Shown here piece by piece: positions 21,338 through 33,262 of a stretch of 64,000 nucleotides of DNA. The stretch's first letter is position 1. Every line of letters begins with the position of its first letter. The position numbers were made by a program, and so were the translations under genes. Under the pieces are notes generated by a model, which was not told the DNA's origin, made no database searches, and saw nothing but the letters and a program-made list of their open reading frames with translations. This DNA is from Thunnus maccoyii (Eukaryota > Chordata > Actinopteri > Scombriformes > Scombridae), in contig NC_056548.1 of NCBI RefSeq assembly GCF_910596095.1, positions 10,565,151 through 10,629,150 on the forward strand. Direction: 5' to 3'.

Positions 21338-22535
21338 TCCTTCAGTTTGACTGAAGTGAAAACGGCCTGCTGCAGCTGCAGAGGGTTGATGAAGAGACTG
21401 TGATGAGGATAACTGGTCGAGTGAACACAACACTGTGACTCTGACACACAAGAGTCATCAAGCAGAACCACAATGAACCCAAATTACACTGAAACAAACT
21501 GAAAGACATTTTCCAACCTGCAGTTTTCAAGTTAAATCTTCATCATTATTTCACATCATTTCAAGAACAGAGTTGTTATAAGAATATATCCTCTGACAGC
21601 AACAAAATTCAACAATATTTCCACCAATAGTTTTACATTCAGCAGCAAAAAACAATCTACTGTAACAGTTTCATCTAAAAACGTTTTTGATTCAGAAATG
21701 ATAAATATGTTATACTTTATATTTCATATTATATTGTTACACATACTATAAAATAATGAATAGAAACCTGACTTGATGTTGAAGTGAAGCATGTTGGAAA
21801 GATGAGGTATAATACTGGCATGAATATGCATTTCTCATGAATAATATATCACAAAATACACACAAAGATAGTGATTTACTATAATATTCAATTTTATTTT
21901 ATTGGTTACATGTTTGACTGATTAAAAAATGGTTATATTGAAACATAATGGCAATGCATCAGAATATGAGTAAGATTAGTGAGAGAAAACTGAATACACA
22001 TCAAGATAGAGTCATGATTTTGCACAAATAGTTGAACAGAGTAGATCTGTAGCCTCATCAATATCTCTGAACTACAACACACCTACTGGAGAAGAAAGAG
22101 GGAGGAATACATCTTCACTCAGCTACATGGATTCAATTCTTTTCTTGTATTTTTTGTAATAGAGAAACATCTATCAACACCAAATCATGTTTTTTTTCTC
22201 ACATTTACTCTCAGCAGAAGAGCTCTGACAAATGTTGCCTGATCACATATTTCAGTCATGATTTTTTCAACACTGAAAATCTAATTCCAAAATATATTTT
22301 CCAAGTTTTTTAATCATGATATAAATTTGTATTTAAAAAAAAACATTATTGTTACTACATTATTCTACTTCCATTACCAGTTAAAATGTTAATTAAGCTT
22401 GTCATTTAAGTCCGAAGCTTTTCAATTTCCACAGAGAGGAGAATCAGTTAAAGTTGTAAAACCTTTTCATTTCTTACCACTCTTCATAAGATAAAAGAAC
22501 AATATATTTATATGTTTTCTTTCATCAGTGCAAGC

Positions 22536-22541
22536 TTTATT
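22536..22541 (-). promoter_or_regulatory. C4 polyadenylation signal
   Basis: AATAAA on the minus strand downstream of C4. Confidence 0.7.
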
Positions 22542-22755
22542 AGCAAAAACATCAATCATCAACAGGACAGTTATTAAGCACACTCACATCTAGCTGCTGA
22601 GCTACACACATTACTCTCTAAGTTGTTGTTGTTCTTTGTCACACAAAGCTTCAGTTTACTCTACAGACATTAAAACTCATATTGATCAGATGAGCAGGTG
22701 TGTTCCTCCTGCTCCCCCCAGACACAGCTCCTGTTCTGGGCTTCAGCCAGCCCCT

Positions 22756-23075
22756 CTAGCCCTTACACTGGCTCCTGTGGAGGGACTTGGTCTGGCTGTG
22801 GTCCTGATGGAGGACCTTGCAGGAGTACAGCTCTCCTTCCATCCAGCGCTCCTGGCTCAGGCTCAGGATGCTGCTACTGCTGTAGCGTCCGCTCTTCTCC
22901 TCCTCTGAGCTGCTCAGGACCCCCTCTGTCACCTCTCTACCGTCCACCTCCCAGCTCACCACGGCTCCCTGAGGAGAGTAGCCGGTCAGCAGGCAGGCCA
23001 GCGTGGCCGAGCCCCCAGAGAGCTGCTGAGAGGAGGGGGGAAGCAGAGAAACTGAGGGCCTGACCATGGGGCCAG
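22756..23075 (-). CDS. Ig light-chain constant exon, isotype C-I (C4)
   Basis: 320-nt exon, open, same predicted protein as C2 (GPMV, HQDHSQTKS). It differs from C2 only at silent sites I can see, such as one within the serine run. Confidence 0.94.
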
Positions 23076-23505
23076 CTGGAGGGGAGAGCAGAGACACACA
23101 AGGAGCAGATTAACTTCTACTGTAGGACAGACAGCTGAGTTATGATACATGACAGAGGTTAACAATGCTGTGGATTAACTGTGTGTGTGACACTGTGATC
23201 AGACAGAGGAGAGGCAGTGAGAAATGGGAGGAAATGAGGGTTTTGTTAAAAAAGCTAAATGGTGTTTGTACTTGTAATTTTGACATTTAAAGCAATTAAT
23301 CTATATCATCAGAAATCAATAAGAATCAGACAATATTCAACATGAGGCAGGTGTAAATGTAACAATTTTTTAAAATGAATGAACGATAAATGAAATCTTC
23401 ATATATGCTTTATAATGTGTAATGATTTACTTGATGAGTTTATATAAAAGTTAAGAGGTGAAACACTAATGTGTGATTACAGTTAAAGACTTTGTCATCT
23501 GTCTG

Positions 23506-23515
23506 TTTCACTTCC
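23506..23515 (-). promoter_or_regulatory. ETS-IRF composite motif, unit 4
   Basis: GGAAGTGAAA on the minus strand. It is unchanged although much of this intron (about 23280-23960) has diverged from the other units. Confidence 0.55.
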
Positions 23516-24001
23516 TTTTCTCAACATCAAACTAACCAACTGTGAACACAAACTACAGCAAAACTGGATCTAAATATAAACTCATTTATTTGTTTTACAG
23601 AAACCAACATTATATTTTAAATCTAAAAATTGTTTGATTGTTAAAAAATAATGAATAAAGTTCAAGTATTTTCTAATAGTTAAAATGTTTATCAGATAAA
23701 TTTTACAATGACATTTTGTGAAACAAACAATTGATTAAAAGTAAAATATGTGAAAATTTTAGTTTTTGTGGACTATATTTCATCATAACATCATCTACAA
23801 TAATAACCATTTATTAACATCTGCATTATGTTTTACCCAAACTTCACTATCAGCTGAGCTTAATAAAAAGTAAAAAAAAAAATAAAAAAAAAATACCCAC
23901 AATATATAAATTACTCTGAATAAATTCTTGTTTCATCACATTCTGGTGAAAACTCAGTATAATATTTTATATTGTAGAAATGAGAAATCTCTGGTACTTA
24001 C

Positions 24002-24039
24002 AGTTAATGATGAGTTTGGTTCCTCCACCAAAAGTGGAC
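24002..24039 (-). CDS. Ig light-chain J segment (J4)
   Basis: Encodes [12 protein letters not shown]; the first codon TCC is unique in the window. Donor intact. Confidence 0.93.
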
Positions 24040-24078
24040 CACAGTGATACAAACTCATTAAGTGGCCGTACAAAAACC
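24040..24078 (-). other. J4 RSS, 23-bp spacer
   Basis: Consensus nonamer and heptamer, spacer identical to the other J segments. Confidence 0.95.
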
Positions 24079-24613
24079 TCCTGCACTGTGAACAAGCATC
24101 TATCCACTGAAAAAACTCTGTTTTTAAAAATTACAGAGCAACACTTATACTTTATCAAATGTACAATACTTTTTTAATAATGTAGATTGAAATTATTGTA
24201 TGAAACAAGATTATTTATTTAATTTTTCTTTACTTTTCTACATCTGACAGAAAAAGGATTACAGTCTACTTGTTACAGTCATCACAATTCATATTCGTTA
24301 ACAGTTATACATGGTTAAATTAACATGATGCTTTTTTAATAATATAGATTTACAATCTCATATTAATCAGAAGTGAAATATATTATTTATCTACAATAAA
24401 CCCTGTAAGTCGATTAAACGTAGACAAATAGAAATATCAAACCAACCACAGTCGACACAAACTTTTCCATAAATCCTCAACTGCACTTCTATAAATATAA
24501 TTTTCCATTAAGATCATAGATGATGTAAATCCAAACAGTATTTCTCCTGATTTTGTGTCCCACGTTGCCTTCAGTCTGTTGAGAGCAGAGAAATCATTTC
24601 CATAGAGAGGAGG

Positions 24614-24659
24614 CTTTGCATCGTCAGCTGATCCTCCAGTGAACTGAGAAGGTTTATAG
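24614..24659 (+). promoter_or_regulatory. V1-5 promoter boxes
   Basis: CTTTGCAT and GTTTATAG at standard spacing. Confidence 0.5.
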
Positions 24660-24723
24660 TCCTGTGAGTTCAACACTGCAGGACTCAGATCTGTCAGTCA
24701 ACACAGCAGAAAGCACAACCACC

Positions 24724-25191
24724 ATGACTCTCATCACCATCCTCATCTGGACGCTGGCCTGCTGCTGTTTTACAGGTTCATTCACTCAGCAACATTTCAA
24801 ACATGATGTGTTTCCTTTTCTGTCATTTATTTCTGCTGATAAATGAAAGATTTGTTTCTGTCTGCAGGATGCAGCGGTCAGGTGACTGTGACTCAACCTC
24901 CAGTAGTGACATCTACTCCAGGATCCACTGTCACTCTCACCTGTAAAATTAATCAGGCTGTTTATAGATATAGTGATGGAGATGATGCTATGTACTGGTA
25001 TCAACAGAAATCTGGACAGACTCCAAAACTGCTAATAAAATTTGCAAGCACACTTGAATCAGGAACACCAGCTCGGTTTAGTGGCAGTGGAAGCAGCTCT
25101 GACTTCTCTTTGACCATCAGTGGAGTTCAGACTGAAGATGCAGCAGTTTACTACTGTAAGAGTGCACACTATATAAGTGGTTGGGTGTTCA
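24724..25191 (+). CDS. Ig light-chain V gene, V1 family (V1-5)
   Basis: Leader 24724-24775, V exon 24868-25191. CDR1 starts CKINQAV, as in the C-II-linked V1 genes, but continues [11 protein letters not shown] as in the ordinary ones, which looks like a mosaic. CDR2 region [11 protein letters not shown]3 start is long: [11 protein letters not shown]. Open with both canonical cysteines. Confidence 0.92.
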
Positions 25192-25219
25192 CACAGTGAT
25201 TTGTAGTCGTACAAAAACC
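25192..25219 (+). other. V1-5 RSS, 12-bp spacer
   Basis: CACAGTG, ATTTGTAGTCGT, ACAAAAACC. Confidence 0.95.
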
Positions 25220-25667
25220 TCCCTCAGTCAGACTGCAGAGACACTGAGCTGTTACAGCAGGAACCGACTGCAGCTGCTGAAGAGGAAGAGACTCTGACAC
25301 AGACCACTGAACACAGAGCTGACAGTAACCTCACCAAGCACAAACTGTACCAATCACAAACAACATGTACACATGAATATATTGGCATATTTTATATTTT
25401 TAAATATCTTCCTTTTATTCCATGTCAAAAAGTGTGAAACTGACATTAAAACTAACCATCATGATGTTCATTTTCCACATACAGTGATATCAGAAGTTGT
25501 GAAAAAAAAAAAACGGAACATTTTCCACAATCTAGAAACTTAGACACACATCAACGTATTGTTTGTCACTTAAAAACATTATTCACTGGACATTCACAGA
25601 TATTTGCTGATTCACTGTCTTGTTGACTGATACAAACTCTCATATCTGTCAGTTAAAGACAAAGCAA

Positions 25668-26040
25668 GAGCCAGTAGCCAGTTAGCTTAGCTTAGCATAA
25701 CAGCTGGAAACAGAGGGAAACAGCTAGCCTGGCTCTGTCTGAAGGCAAGAAAATCTGCCCACCAGTACCTCTAAAGCTCATTAATTAACATGTTATATGT
25801 TGCCTGTTTAATCCCCCAAAAAACAAATTGAAAAAACAAGACAAGTTGTGGTTTAACAGGGGTTTATGTGATGTTGCCAGACAACCAGCAGAAACTTTGG
25901 CTTTTGTTAATATTAAACAAGCCAGATATTAATTAGTGAGCTTTAGAGGTTTTATAGGCAGATTTTGTTACCTACAGACAAGCTAGCTGTTTCTCCCTAT
26001 TTACATTTGTAATGCTAAGCTAACCAGGAGCCATAGCTCC
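25668..26040. repeat. Fold-back repeat, unit 5
   Basis: Full-length copy of the element at 1196-1569. Confidence 0.6.
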
Positions 26041-26642
26041 ATATTTATGTACAAATAAAAAAAGTGGTGTCCATCTTCTCATCTTCCTCTCGGCAAGAAA
26101 TCAAATAACTGTATTTCCCAAGATGTCAAACTATTCCTTTGGGATTTTTTCTGTAAACATCAATCAACAACATGTTGTTTACTCACATCTTGTCTCACAG
26201 GATGTAGTCCAACATTTTCTAATAATGTTCTTCTCTTATCTCATTGAAACTCATCCTTCTATTAACAGGGTTGTTAAAACATTATTTATGCTAACAGTAT
26301 CATTTTATTAACACAAACAGCAGCCCACACAGAACATTTAGTGGCTGTCTAAGATCCTGCACACCAAACAATCAACTTCAACTTATTACTCAACTTTTCA
26401 GATAAATCAAATACCAAATATACAATATATCATACTTTAATTAGAGTAGACACCTCTTAAGTGTGAAGGGAAAGAGTTGGTCACCTAAAACGCTGAGCAG
26501 GCCCTAAAGTGAGATAAAATGGGTTTAAATTCCTGCCTTTGTGCTAACAACAAAAATAAAACAAATGATTGTGAAAACGGAGAAATTCAAATCAATCAAA
26601 TGTTGGGTCAGATCATGCTGAGTTAAGTGTTTATCCAATCTG

Positions 26643-26656
26643 CCAGCAGGTGGCGC
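26643..26656 (+). promoter_or_regulatory. CTCF-like site, unit 5
   Basis: CCAGCAGGTGGCGC, 274 bp before the V2-5 leader. Confidence 0.55.
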
Positions 26657-26812
26657 CATACAACCTAAACAACATAATAAAGAGGATAAAGTCGATGTTT
26701 TCTGGATGAACTTTGAATTAGAATGATCCTCTGTAGAGGTTGATCTCTCACTCCTCCTCACCTCTGCTCTTTCTGTTTCACAACAACAGGTGTGTGTTTG
26801 CCTTCTTAAATG

Positions 26813-26822
26813 TATTTTGCAT
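26813..26822 (+). promoter_or_regulatory. V2-5 octamer-like box
   Basis: TATTTTGCAT, 95 bp before the leader ATG. Confidence 0.4.
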
Positions 26823-26916
26823 GACTTTCATGCATCACTGCTCCTCAGAGTTTAAGTTCTTGTGTCACAGAGAGTCTGAACTGCTTTCATGCACTCACAC
26901 TGAAAACTGCATCAGG

Positions 26917-27430
26917 ATGATGTCGCCAATAACTCTGCTGGTCATGTTGGGTTTTCTGAGTCAGGGTGAGAGATTCTGAAAATGTTTGGTGCAAATCCAG
27001 TCTGTGTTCTCCCTTTTACTTTTGCTTAAATGTCTTTTCTATTTTTCTCTCCCATCACAACCTGAACTGCTTCTCCATTGGCTATTGGCTATAATATTTA
27101 CTCTTTAAGATTTTTCATTTCTCATTTCAGAGTCTTCTGCCAACAATTTTCTGACTCAGACTGACAAATTCAAGTCTGTTAGTCTTGGAGGGACGGTGAC
27201 CATCAGCGCCACAGGGAGTTCAAACATCGGTAGTGATCTCAGTTGGTACCTTCAGAAACCTGGACAAGCTCCCAAACTTCTTATATACAGCGCTTCAACT
27301 CTACAGTCAGGAACTCCATCTCGATTCAGTGGCAGTAGATCTGGTTCAGGTTACACCCTGACCATCAGTGGTGTTCAGGCTGAAGATGTTGGAGATTACT
27401 ACTGTCTTGGTGACCATGGTGGAGCGTTCA
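26917..27430 (+). CDS. Ig light-chain V gene, V2 family (V2-5), lacks Cys23
   Basis: Leader 26917-26965, V exon 27131-27430. Same protein as V2-1 and V2-9 except for one CDR3 residue (LGDHGGAF instead of LGAHGGAF). Lacks Cys23 like the rest of the family. Confidence 0.88.
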
Positions 27431-27458
27431 CACAGTGATTTATAGCCGTACAAAAACC
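27431..27458 (+). other. V2-5 RSS, 12-bp spacer
   Basis: CACAGTG, ATTTATAGCCGT, ACAAAAACC. Confidence 0.95.
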
Positions 27459-28662
27459 TCCTTCAGTTTGACTGAAGTGAAAACGGCCTGCTGCAGCTGC
27501 AGAGGGTTGATGAAGAGACTGTGATGAGGATAACTGGTCGAGTGAACACAACACTGTGACTCTGACACACAAGAGTCATCAAGCAGAACCACAATGAACC
27601 CAAATTACACTGAAACAAACTGAAAGACATTTTCCAACCGGCAGTTTTTAAGTTAAATCTTCATCATTATTTCACATCATTTCAAGAACAGAGTTGTTGT
27701 AAGAATATATCCTCTGACAGCAACAAAATTCAACAATATTTCCACCAATAGTTTCACATTCAGCAGCAAAAAACAATCTACTGTAACAGTTTCATCTAAA
27801 AAAGTTTTTGATTCAGAAATGATAAATATGTTATACTTCATATTTCATATTATATTGTTACACATAGTATAAAATAATGTACAGAAACCTGACTTGATGT
27901 TGAAGTGAAGCATGTTGGAAAGATGAGGTATAATACTGGCATGAATATTCATTTCTCATGAATAATATATCACAAAATACACACAAAGATAGTGATTTAC
28001 TATAATAATCAGTTTTATTTTATTGGTTACATGTTTGAATGATTAAAAAATGGTTATATTGAAACATAATGGCAATGCATCAGAATATGAGTAAGATTAG
28101 TGAGAGAAAACTGAATACACATCAAGATAGAGTCATGATTTTGCACAAATAGTTGAACAGAGTAGATCTGTAGCCTCATCAATATCTCTGAACTACAACA
28201 CACCTACTGGAGAAGAAAGAGGGAGGAATACATCTTCACTCAGCTACATGGATTCAGTTCTTTTCTTGTATTTTTTGTAATAGAGAAACATCTATCGACA
28301 CCAAATCATGTTGGGTTTTTTTCACATTTACTCTCATCAGAAGAGCTCTGACAAATGTTGCCTGATCACATATTTCAGTCATGATTTTTTCAATACTGAA
28401 AATCTAATTCCAAAATATATTTTCCAAATTTTTAAATCATGATATAAATTTGTATTTTAAAAAAAACATTATTGATACTACATTATTCTACTTCCATTAC
28501 CAGTTAAAATGTTGTTAATTAATTTTTTCACTTAAGTCCGAAGCTTTTCAATTTCCACAGAGAGGAGAATCAGTTAAAGTTGTAAAACCTTTTCATTTCT
28601 TACCACTCTTCATAAGATAAAAGAACAAAATATTTATAATGTTTTCTTTCATCAGTGCAAGC

Positions 28663-28668
28663 TTTATT
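28663..28668 (-). promoter_or_regulatory. C5 polyadenylation signal
   Basis: AATAAA on the minus strand downstream of C5. Confidence 0.7.
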
Positions 28669-28882
28669 AGCAAAAACATCAATCATCAACAGGACAGTTA
28701 TTAAGCACACTCACATCTAGCTGCTGAGCTACACACATTACTCTCTAAGTTGTTGTTGTTCTCTGTCACACAAAGCTTCAGTTTACTCTACAGACATTAA
28801 AACTCATATTGATCAGATGAGCAGGTGTGTTCCTCCTGCTCCCCCCAGACACAGCTCCTGTCCTGGGCTTCAGCCAGCCCCT

Positions 28883-29202
28883 CTAGCCCTTACACTGGCT
28901 CCTGTGGAGGGACTGGGTCTGGCTGTGGTCCTGATGGAGGACCTTGCAGGAGTACAGCTCTCCTTCCATCCAGCGCTCCTGGCTCAGGCTCAGGATGCTG
29001 CTGCTGCTGTAGCGTCCGCTCTTCTCCTCCTCTGAGCTGCTCAGGACCCCCTCTGTCACCTCTCTACCGTCCACCTCCCAGCTCACCACGGCTCCCTGAG
29101 GAGAGTAGCCGGTCAGCAGGCAGGCCAGCGTGGCCGAGCCCCCAGAGAGCTGCTGAGAGGAGGGGGGAAGCAGAGAGACTGAGGGCCTGACCGTGGGGCC
29201 AG
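28883..29202 (-). CDS. Ig light-chain constant exon, isotype C-I (C5)
   Basis: 320-nt exon, open, same predicted protein as C1 and C9 (GPTV, HQDHSQTQS). Because V2-5 also nearly equals V2-1 and V2-9, the V2-to-C part of units 1, 5 and 9 forms one subfamily. Confidence 0.94.
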
Positions 29203-29640
29203 CTGGAGGGGAGAGCAGAGACACACAAGGAGCAGATTAACTTCTACTGTAGGACAGACAGCTGAGTTATGATACATGACAGAGGTTAACAATGCTGTGG
29301 ATTAACTGTGTGTGTGACACTGTGATCAGACAGAGGAGAGGCAGTGAGAAATGGGAGGAAATGAGGGTTTTGTTAATAAAGCTAAATGGTGTTTGTACTT
29401 GTAATTCTGACATTTAAAGCAATGAATCTATTGTAGCAAATCATCATAAATCACTAAGAATCAGAAAATAGACAACATGAGGCAGGTGTAAATGTAACAA
29501 TTTTTTAAAATGAATGAACGATAAATGAAATCTTCATATCTGCTTTATAATGTTTAATGATTTTATTGATGAGTTTATATAAAAGTTAAGAGGTGAAACA
29601 CTAATGTGTGATTACAGTTAAAGACTTTGTCATCTGTCTG

Positions 29641-29650
29641 TTTCACTTCC
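29641..29650 (-). promoter_or_regulatory. ETS-IRF composite motif, unit 5
   Basis: GGAAGTGAAA on the minus strand within the J5-C5 intron. Confidence 0.55.
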
Positions 29651-30119
29651 TTTTCTCAACATCAAACTAACCAACTGTGAACACAAACTACAGCAAAACT
29701 GGATCTAAATATAAACTCATTTATTTGTTTTACAGAAACCAACATCATATTTTAAATCTAAAAATTGTTTGAATGTTAAAAAATAATGAATGAAGTTAAA
29801 TTTATTGTTTGGTTGTTAAAATGTTAATCAGAGAAATTTTACAACGACATTTTGTGAAACAAACAATTGACTAAAAGTAAAATATATGAAAATTAGATTT
29901 TTTTGTTTTGCAAATATGTCATCATAACACCATCTACAATAATAAACAATTAATAATATCTGCACAAAGTTTTCTCCAAACTTCAGCTGAGCTTAATGCA
30001 AAGTGAAAAATATCCATAATATATAAATTACCCCAAATAAATACTAATTTTATCACATTCTGGTGCAAAACTCGATATAATATCTTATGTTGTAGAAATG
30101 AGAAATCTCTGGTACTTAC

Positions 30120-30157
30120 AGTTAATGATGAGTTTGGTTCCTCCACCAAAAGTGTAC
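30120..30157 (-). CDS. Ig light-chain J segment (J5)
   Basis: Encodes [12 protein letters not shown]; first codon TAC. Confidence 0.93.
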
Positions 30158-30196
30158 CACAGTGATACAAACTCATTAAGTGGCCGTACAAAAACC
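30158..30196 (-). other. J5 RSS, 23-bp spacer
   Basis: Consensus nonamer and heptamer. Confidence 0.95.
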
Positions 30197-30457
30197 TCCT
30201 GCACTGCGAACAAGCATCTATCCACTGAAAAGTCACTTTATTTTCTGCTAAAACTGGATAATTAACATTTTATCAAATGTATAAAATGTTTTCATTGATT
30301 TGGTTTTAAATTTCCTCATGAATCAAAATATTTTACATCATTTTTTGGAAATTTTGTACAAGTGACAACAAAACAGGTTGATTTGCCCTGTAACAAAATC
30401 AGATTGTAAACATGTTACATTTTTGAGACAATGTTAAATAAACACAACATTTCTAAA

Positions 30458-30536
30458 TAATAATATAATAATAATATAATATAATATAATATAATATAAT
30501 ATAATATAATATAATAATATAATAATAATATAATTA
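30458..30536. repeat. ATAAT microsatellite, unit 5
   Basis: Longest run of the series in the J-V1 spacer. Confidence 0.85.
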
Positions 30537-30785
30537 ATCATAAATTACAGAATGAGTATAGAGTGTATTTGTGAAACCTTGTATGTAAAACAAATTAAAT
30601 AAATAGATACCAACCACTCCCATTGAAACAAATGTTGTAAATCCTCAAATTTGTTTCCAAAAGAAGTTATTTTATTCCATTAAGATCATAGATGGTGTAA
30701 ATCCAAACAGTATTTCTCCTGATTTTGTGTCCCACGTTGCCTTCAGTCTGTTGAGAGCAGAGAAATCATTTCCATAGAGAGGAGG

Positions 30786-30831
30786 CTTTGCATCGTCAGC
30801 TGATCCTCCAGTGAACTGAGAAGGTTTATAG
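30786..30831 (+). promoter_or_regulatory. V1-6 promoter boxes
   Basis: CTTTGCAT and GTTTATAG at standard spacing. Confidence 0.5.
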
Positions 30832-30895
30832 TCCTGTGAGTTCAACACTGCAGGACTCAGATCTGTCAGTCAACACAGCAGAAAGCACAACCACC

Positions 30896-31357
30896 ATGAC
30901 TCTCATCACCATCCTCATCTGGACGCTGGCCTGCTGCTGTTTTACAGGTTCATTCACTCAGCAACATTTCAAACATGATGTGTTTCCTTTTCTGTCATTA
31001 ATTTCTGCTGATAAATGAAAGATTTGTTTCTGTCTGCAGGATGCAGCGGTCGGGTGACTGTGACTCAACCTCCAGTAGTGACATTTACTCCAGGATCCAC
31101 TGTCACTCTGACCTGTAAAATTAATCAGCCTGTTTACATCTGTGGTGGTATTGATTTATGTTTATTCTGGTATCAACAAAAATCTGGACAAAGTCCAAAG
31201 CTCCTAATAAACCATGTGAGCAGGCGTCATTCAGGAACACCAGCTCGGTTTAGTGGCAGTGGAAGCAGCTCTGACTTTTCTTTGACCATCAGCGGAGTTC
31301 AGGCAGAAGATGCAGCAGTTTATTACTGTATGAGTGTCCATAGTGGGCCGGTGTTCA
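30896..31357 (+). CDS. Ig light-chain V gene, V1 family (V1-6), CDR1 with two extra cysteines
   Basis: Leader 30896-30947, V exon 31040-31357. Mature start GRVTVTQ. CDR1 is [18 protein letters not shown], with two cysteines five residues apart beside the canonical Cys23 and Cys104, so an intra-loop disulfide is possible. CDR2 region NHVSRRHS and CDR3 start MSVHSGPVF are also unusual. Open with an intact RSS. It sits in a cassette whose constant exon is C-II; the only other V1 of this kind (V1-9) sits in the other C-II cassette. Confidence 0.9.
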
Positions 31358-31385
31358 CACAGTGATTTGTAGTCGTACAAAAACC
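31358..31385 (+). other. V1-6 RSS, 12-bp spacer
   Basis: CACAGTG, ATTTGTAGTCGT, ACAAAAACC. Confidence 0.95.
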
Positions 31386-31812
31386 TCCCTCAGTCAGACT
31401 GCAGAGACACTGAGCTGTTACAGCAGGAACCGACTGCAGCTGCTGAAGAGGAAGAGACTCTGACACAGACCACTGAACACAGAGCTGACAGTAACCTCAC
31501 CAAGCACAAACTGTACCAATCACAAACAACATGTACACGTGGATATATTGGCATATTTTATATTTTTAAATATCTTCCTTTTATTCCATGTCAAAAAGTG
31601 TGAAACTGACATTGAAACTAACCATCATGATGTTCATTTTCCACATACAGTGATATCAGAAGTTGTGAAAAAAATAAAACGGAACATTTTCCACAATCTA
31701 GAAACTTAGACACACATAAACATGTTGTTTGTCACTTAAAAACATTATTCACTGGACATTCTCAGATATTTGCTGATTCATTTTCTTGCTGACTGATACA
31801 AACTCTCATATA

Positions 31813-32548
31813 CACTAGAACACTGGGCTCCCAGTATGCAGGCTTACTGGTGGTCCCTACAGTCTCTAAAAGTAGAATGGGAGGCAGAGCCTTCAGCTAT
31901 CAGGCTCCTCTTCTATGGAACCATCTACCGGATTCAGTCCGGGGTGCAGACACCCTCTCTATGTTTAAGAGTAGGCTTAAAACTTTCCTTTTTGATAAAG
32001 CTTATAGTTAGGGCCGACCAGGCTCGCCTTGGATCAGCCCTTAGTTATGCTGCTATAGGCCTAGACTGCTGGGGGACTTCCCATGATGCACTGAGCTCCT
32101 CTCTCCTCCTCTCCATCTGTATGGAGTTTTTTGTGCTTTCTCATCTCACAGGAAAAGCTGAGTCCCGGGCCGAACCTTCGCGGTCCTTTACAGTCCTGAT
32201 GGCATCCTTCCCTGGCTGTTGCTGCTCGTGCTTGTTGTTGTTGTTGTTGTGATTTTTTTTCTTCTGTCCCCCCTCCCCCTTTCCCTCTCTCTTTCTCTCT
32301 CTCAACCCAACCGGTCAAAGCAGATGGCCGCCCACCAAGAGCCGGGGTCTGCTTGAGGTTTCTACCCGTTAAAGGGGAGTTTTTCCTTACCGCTGTCGCC
32401 AAGTGCTTGCTCATGGGGGAATTGTTGGGTCTCTGTATATTAAAGAGTACGGTCTTGACCTGCTCTATGTGAAAAGTGCCTTGAGATGACTTCTGTTGTG
32501 ATATGGCGCTATATAAATAAAAATTGAATTGAATAAATTGAATTGAAT
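31813..32548 (+). mobile_element. 5'-truncated LINE, L2/Maui-like 3' end
   Basis: About 735 bp interrupt a site that is continuous in other units (CTCTCATATCTGTCAG). The 5' part keeps a remnant of the reverse-transcriptase reading frame's tail: a degenerate LFYGTIYR...GVQTPSLCLRVGLKLSFLIK, resembling LWNHLP...LSMFKSRLKTFLFDKAY of fish L2-like LINEs. The end has GTGCCTTGAGATGACTTCTG, GGCGCTATATAAAT and GAATT repeats typical of that group. The bases ATAT flank both sides, so any target-site duplication is at most a few bases. It is absent from all other units, so it inserted after this unit formed. Confidence 0.8.
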
Positions 32549-32572
32549 ATCTGTCAGTTAAAGACAAAGCAA

Positions 32573-32945
32573 GAGCCAGTAGCCAGTTAGCTTAGCTTAG
32601 CATAACAGCTGGAAACAGAGGGAAACAGCTAGCCTGGCTCTGTCTGAAGGCAACAAAATCTGCCCACCAGTACCTCTAAAGCTCATTAATTAACATGTTA
32701 TATGTTGCCTGTTTAATCCCCCAAAAAACAAATTGAAAAAACAAGACAAGTTGTTGTTTAACAGGGGTTTATGTGATGTTGCCAGACAACCAGCAGAAAC
32801 TTTGGCTTTTGTTAATATTAAACAAGCCAGATATTAATTAGTGAGCTTTAGAGGTTTTATAGGCAGATTTTGTTACCAACAGACAAGCTAGCTGTTTCTC
32901 CCTATTTACATTTGTAATGCTAAGCTAACCAGGAGCCATAGCTCC
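32573..32945. repeat. Fold-back repeat, unit 6
   Basis: Full-length copy of the element at 1196-1569, just downstream of the LINE. Confidence 0.6.
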
Positions 32946-33262
32946 ATATTTATGTACAAATAAAAAAGTGGTGTCGATCTTCTCATCTACCTCTCGGCAA
33001 GAAATCAAATAACTGTATTTCCCAAGATGTCAAACTATTCCTTTGGGATTTTTTCTGTAAACATCAATCAACAACATGTTGTTTACTCACATCTTGTCGC
33101 ACAGGATGTAGTCCAACATTTTCTAATAATGTTCTTCTCTTATCTCATTAAACTTTTGCTTAAATGTCTTTTCTATTTTTCTCTTCTATTATAATATAAA
33201 TTCGAGTTCCAAGGGATGGTAAAATTCTTACTCGAGATTCATATTTAATTCTCTCATTTCAG

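Noticed and set aside
32061-32567. 168-codon minus-strand frame in unit 6
   Set aside because: It lies antisense within the LINE tail, with low-complexity Gln and Glu-Lys runs.
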